DNA of 34,237 bases from Ignisphaera sp. GTDB taxonomy: Archaea > Thermoproteota > Thermoprotei_A > Sulfolobales > Ignisphaeraceae. Below are positions 32,437-34,237 of the stretch, one piece after another. The notes under the pieces are model-generated. The model ran no database searches. It saw nothing but the letters and a program-made list of their open reading frames with translations, and was not told the DNA's origin. How positions within the stretch are numbered: position 1 is the stretch's first letter; the number at the start of each line of letters is the position of its first letter. The position numbers and the translations under genes are program-made. Location: the NCBI GenBank assembly GCA_020833345.1, contig JAJHQM010000009.1, positions 1-34,237 on the forward strand, read 5' to 3'.

Positions 32437-33328
32437 CGTCATAGGAAATGATGTTATTGGATACTGGTATGGAGAATTAGCAAAGGGTTGTAGACTCTGC
32501 ATGAGGGGGGCAAAGGTAGTAATATTCATTACAGGAATCTGTGGTTTAGATTGTTACTACTGTCCAATAAGTAGGGAAAGGAGGTTTATTGGTGCACTCT
32601 ATGCTGATGAGGAGCAGGTTGCAAGACTTAGAGAAATACTTGATGAAGTGATTCTCGCAAGGGCTGAAGGGGCCTCGATAACAGGAGGAGAACCCTTTCA
32701 GAGATATGACTTAACTGTAAAGGTGATAAAGCTTTTGAAAGAAGCTTTTGGCTCTTCGTTTCATATACACCTCTATACAGCCGGCCTTGGAGCCTCGAGA
32801 GAGGCTGTAAGGTATTTGGCTGAAGTTGGATTAGATGAAATAAGGTTTCACATTGTTAACGACACGCTTTGGAAACTAGTTGAATTTAGCGCTAGGGAAA
32901 CGCCAATGAATGTAGGTATAGAGGTTCCAGCAATACCGGGAGAGGAAGAGAGGTTATGGAGCATTATCACCAAGGCCAGTGAAGTGGGTGTGAAGTTTGT
33001 TAACATAAATGAGCTTGAAGTAAGTGAGACCAATGTGAGGAACATTCTATTCAGAGGGTTTAAAATTAATGAAAGTGGCAAGGCTGTAATTGGAAGTGCT
33101 GAAGTTGCGAAGAGGGTTATACAGAAAGCAGTGGAGAGCGGGCTACAAGTGCCTGTGCACTTCTGTCCTGTTTTTTATAAGGATTTTGTGCAACAGCGTG
33201 TAAGAATGATCAGAAAGGCTAGGACTTGCGCTGGCGAAGGGGATAGGGTTACAGAAGAAGGATACTTGATTAGTGATGGCGTAGAGATTGAGCCAAGGCT
33301 TGAAGTATGTGCACCACTAGTTAAGTAG
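32420..33328 (+). CDS. Radical SAM protein related to pyruvate formate-lyase activating enzyme (COG2108-like)
   Basis: A 302-residue protein. A Cys-rich start (KGCRLCMRGAKVVIF) leads into the radical SAM cluster GICGLDCYYCPISRERR (CxxxCxxC). The SAM-binding GGEP region is ASITGGEPFQRYDLT. A second set of Cys near the end (HFCPVFYKDFVQQR, then KARTCAGEGDR) may hold an auxiliary cluster. The family is conserved in archaea without a known reaction. It starts with ATG 17 bases before the end of the nucleotidyltransferase gene, so the two are coupled, suggesting one pathway. Its last 8 bases overlap the convergent sugar nucleotidyltransferase gene. Confidence 0.88.
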   Translation: MGSAYSVIGNDVIGYWYGELAKGCRLCMRGAKVVIFITGICGLDCYYCPISRERRFIGALYADEEQVARLREILDEVILARAEGASITGGEPFQRYDLTVKVIKLLKEAFGSSFHIHLYTAGLGASREAVRYLAEVGLDEIRFHIVNDTLWKLVEFSARETPMNVGIEVPAIPGEEERLWSIITKASEVGVKFVNINELEVSETNVRNILFRGFKINESGKAVIGSAEVAKRVIQKAVESGLQVPVHFCPVFYKDFVQQRVRMIRKARTCAGEGDRVTEEGYLISDGVEIEPRLEVCAPLVK

Positions 33329-34082
33329 AGTCGCATAGGAAATGCTTAATTTTCTCATAATCAATTTTAACATATCTTTCAAGACTACCAACATCATACC
33401 ACAAATCCTTATGAATAAAGGCTTTCACTTTAAGCCCTTTTCTAATCATCCAGGGGATTAAGTCACCCATAATATCAAAAGCGCTTCCTAAAGAGCTTTC
33501 AACATTCTTCAACACTGAGGCTTCTAGCGTTAAGACACCTATTGTAACGTATAGGTTTAGCCAAGGCTTTTCAGTAAGCTCAACAACATTCCCTAGGCTA
33601 TCAATGTGAGCCACGCCAACAGGCACCTTATACTTATCAGATACAACAAGTGTTGCATCAGCACCTTCAGCCCTATGGAACTCTATGAGAGCACTAACAT
33701 CTACAGGAGCCAGGATATCGCCATACCATATGATGGCAGTGTCTTCGGGTATCACGTTGGTTTTATAAGCTTTTAGAAGAGCTCCTCCAGTCCCCCTATA
33801 CACTTCGTCATCAATACTGTACTTTATGGATACGCCGTGTCGCGAGCCATCACCAAAATAGTTCCTAATTTGCTTCCACCTGTACCCCACAAGTAGGACA
33901 TAGTTTGTTATGCCAAACCTCTTAAGCCAGCAAATAATGTGTTCAAGAATAGGCTTCTCCTCAACTCCAACAGGGATCATAGGCTTTGGGACAATGTCTG
34001 TGTAAGGTTTAAACCTTGTTCCCTCGCCACCTGCAAGAAGTATAGCATTAACTTTATTTAAAGAGGTGTGGCATAAGGACAC
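33321..34082 (-). CDS. Sugar-1-phosphate nucleotidyltransferase (NDP-sugar pyrophosphorylase)
   Basis: About 253 residues of a single catalytic domain. The NTP loop is VNAILLAGGEGTRFKPYTD with the catalytic PKPMIPVG. The sugar-phosphate region has GTGGALLKAY and YGDILAPVDV, and a late LTEKP and WYDVGSLERYVKI are typical. It makes an NDP-sugar from sugar-1-phosphate and NTP (NDP-glucose, mannose or similar); the sugar is not decided. No left-handed beta-helix follows, so it is the short form. I prefer GTG at 34082, about ten bases after AGAGG; the TTG at 34091 is the alternative. It could supply nucleotide sugars for glycan synthesis, as could the DegT aminotransferase at the other end of the window. 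Confidence 0.9.
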   Translation of the reverse strand: MSLCHTSLNKVNAILLAGGEGTRFKPYTDIVPKPMIPVGVEEKPILEHIICWLKRFGITNYVLLVGYRWKQIRNYFGDGSRHGVSIKYSIDDEVYRGTGGALLKAYKTNVIPEDTAIIWYGDILAPVDVSALIEFHRAEGADATLVVSDKYKVPVGVAHIDSLGNVVELTEKPWLNLYVTIGVLTLEASVLKNVESSLGSAFDIMGDLIPWMIRKGLKVKAFIHKDLWYDVGSLERYVKIDYEKIKHFLCDST

Positions 34083-34237
34083 GAATCTCAAGCCTCTAAT
34101 TATTCAAGGTAATATAATAGCATTATGGCTGTATATAAATCTATTCTGAATCCTTTTACTAAGGCTTTTTCATAGTAATGCTATGACACTAAAAGCATAT
34201 AATGTTAGCGCATTTTGTAATTGCTGTACATGGTGTA

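Noticed and set aside
1-34237. CRISPR arrays, insertion sequences, integrases or prophage genes
   Set aside because: No repeat-spacer pattern, transposase motif or terminal repeat was seen in the window.

Overview
The window looks like a piece of chromosome from a thermophilic archaeon, most likely a crenarchaeon (Thermoproteota). The case rests on archaeal families: archaeal-type phosphoglycerate mutase ApgM, archaeal HMG-CoA synthase, UPF0147, FAU-1, Nep1, an AbrB-PhoU fusion and a GfcR-like regulator with a phosphoribosyltransferase domain. It is supported by AT-rich gaps with TATA-like promoters, GGTGA/GAGGTG ribosome binding sites, frequent GTG and TTG starts, box C/D guide RNA genes and a tRNA gene with an encoded CCA. 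Genus cannot be told from the sequence alone. I see no insertion sequence, integrase, prophage or CRISPR array; this is a housekeeping region of short operons on both strands.

Layout. 1-1555 (minus): an M24 peptidase followed by a truncated DegT-type aminotransferase. 1700-2897 (plus): a zinc ribbon protein and two membrane proteins. 2881-3856 (minus): a tandem Sm-like protein with a THUMP protein, probably RNA binding. 3992-6135 (plus): cysS, a small unknown protein and a double B-box-like zinc finger protein. 6351-9725: an unknown protein, a box C/D RNA (minus), a metallo-hydrolase (minus), UPF0147 and FAU-1. 9682-13242: AbrB-PhoU regulator (minus), apgM, a box C/D RNA, and a ROK sugar kinase. 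13314-17036: nep1, HMG-CoA synthase and several small unknown genes. 17192-20091 (plus): a compact cluster of a PRTase-type regulator, a metallophosphoesterase that seems to have lost its metal ligands, and a radical SAM protein. 20077-22601: a degenerate MDR-like protein and an aminotransferase with a start-codon problem. 22660-24740 (minus): a PadR-controlled ABC-2 exporter with a palindromic operator. 25292-28357 (minus): tRNA-Leu(UAG), ASCH protein, Cys-rich HTH regulator, TatD nuclease and AmrS-type radical SAM enzyme. 28735-31619 (minus): Fe-dependent alcohol dehydrogenase, RimI/Ard1-type acetyltransferase and site-2 protease. 31717-34082: a nucleotidyltransferase overlapping a COG2108-type radical SAM gene, and a sugar nucleotidyltransferase.

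RNA metabolism is a recurring theme: a tRNA, cysS, Nep1, FAU-1, THUMP, Sm-like repeats and two well-formed box C/D guide RNAs plus one partial candidate. None of the three guide RNAs is visible as an ORF. The most unusual items are the tandem Sm-like protein, the apparently metal-free phosphoesterase between a PRPP-type regulator and a radical SAM enzyme, the box C/D RNAs in short intergenic gaps, the PadR protein with a Cys/His-rich N-terminus, and the aminotransferase whose conserved N-terminus has no start codon.
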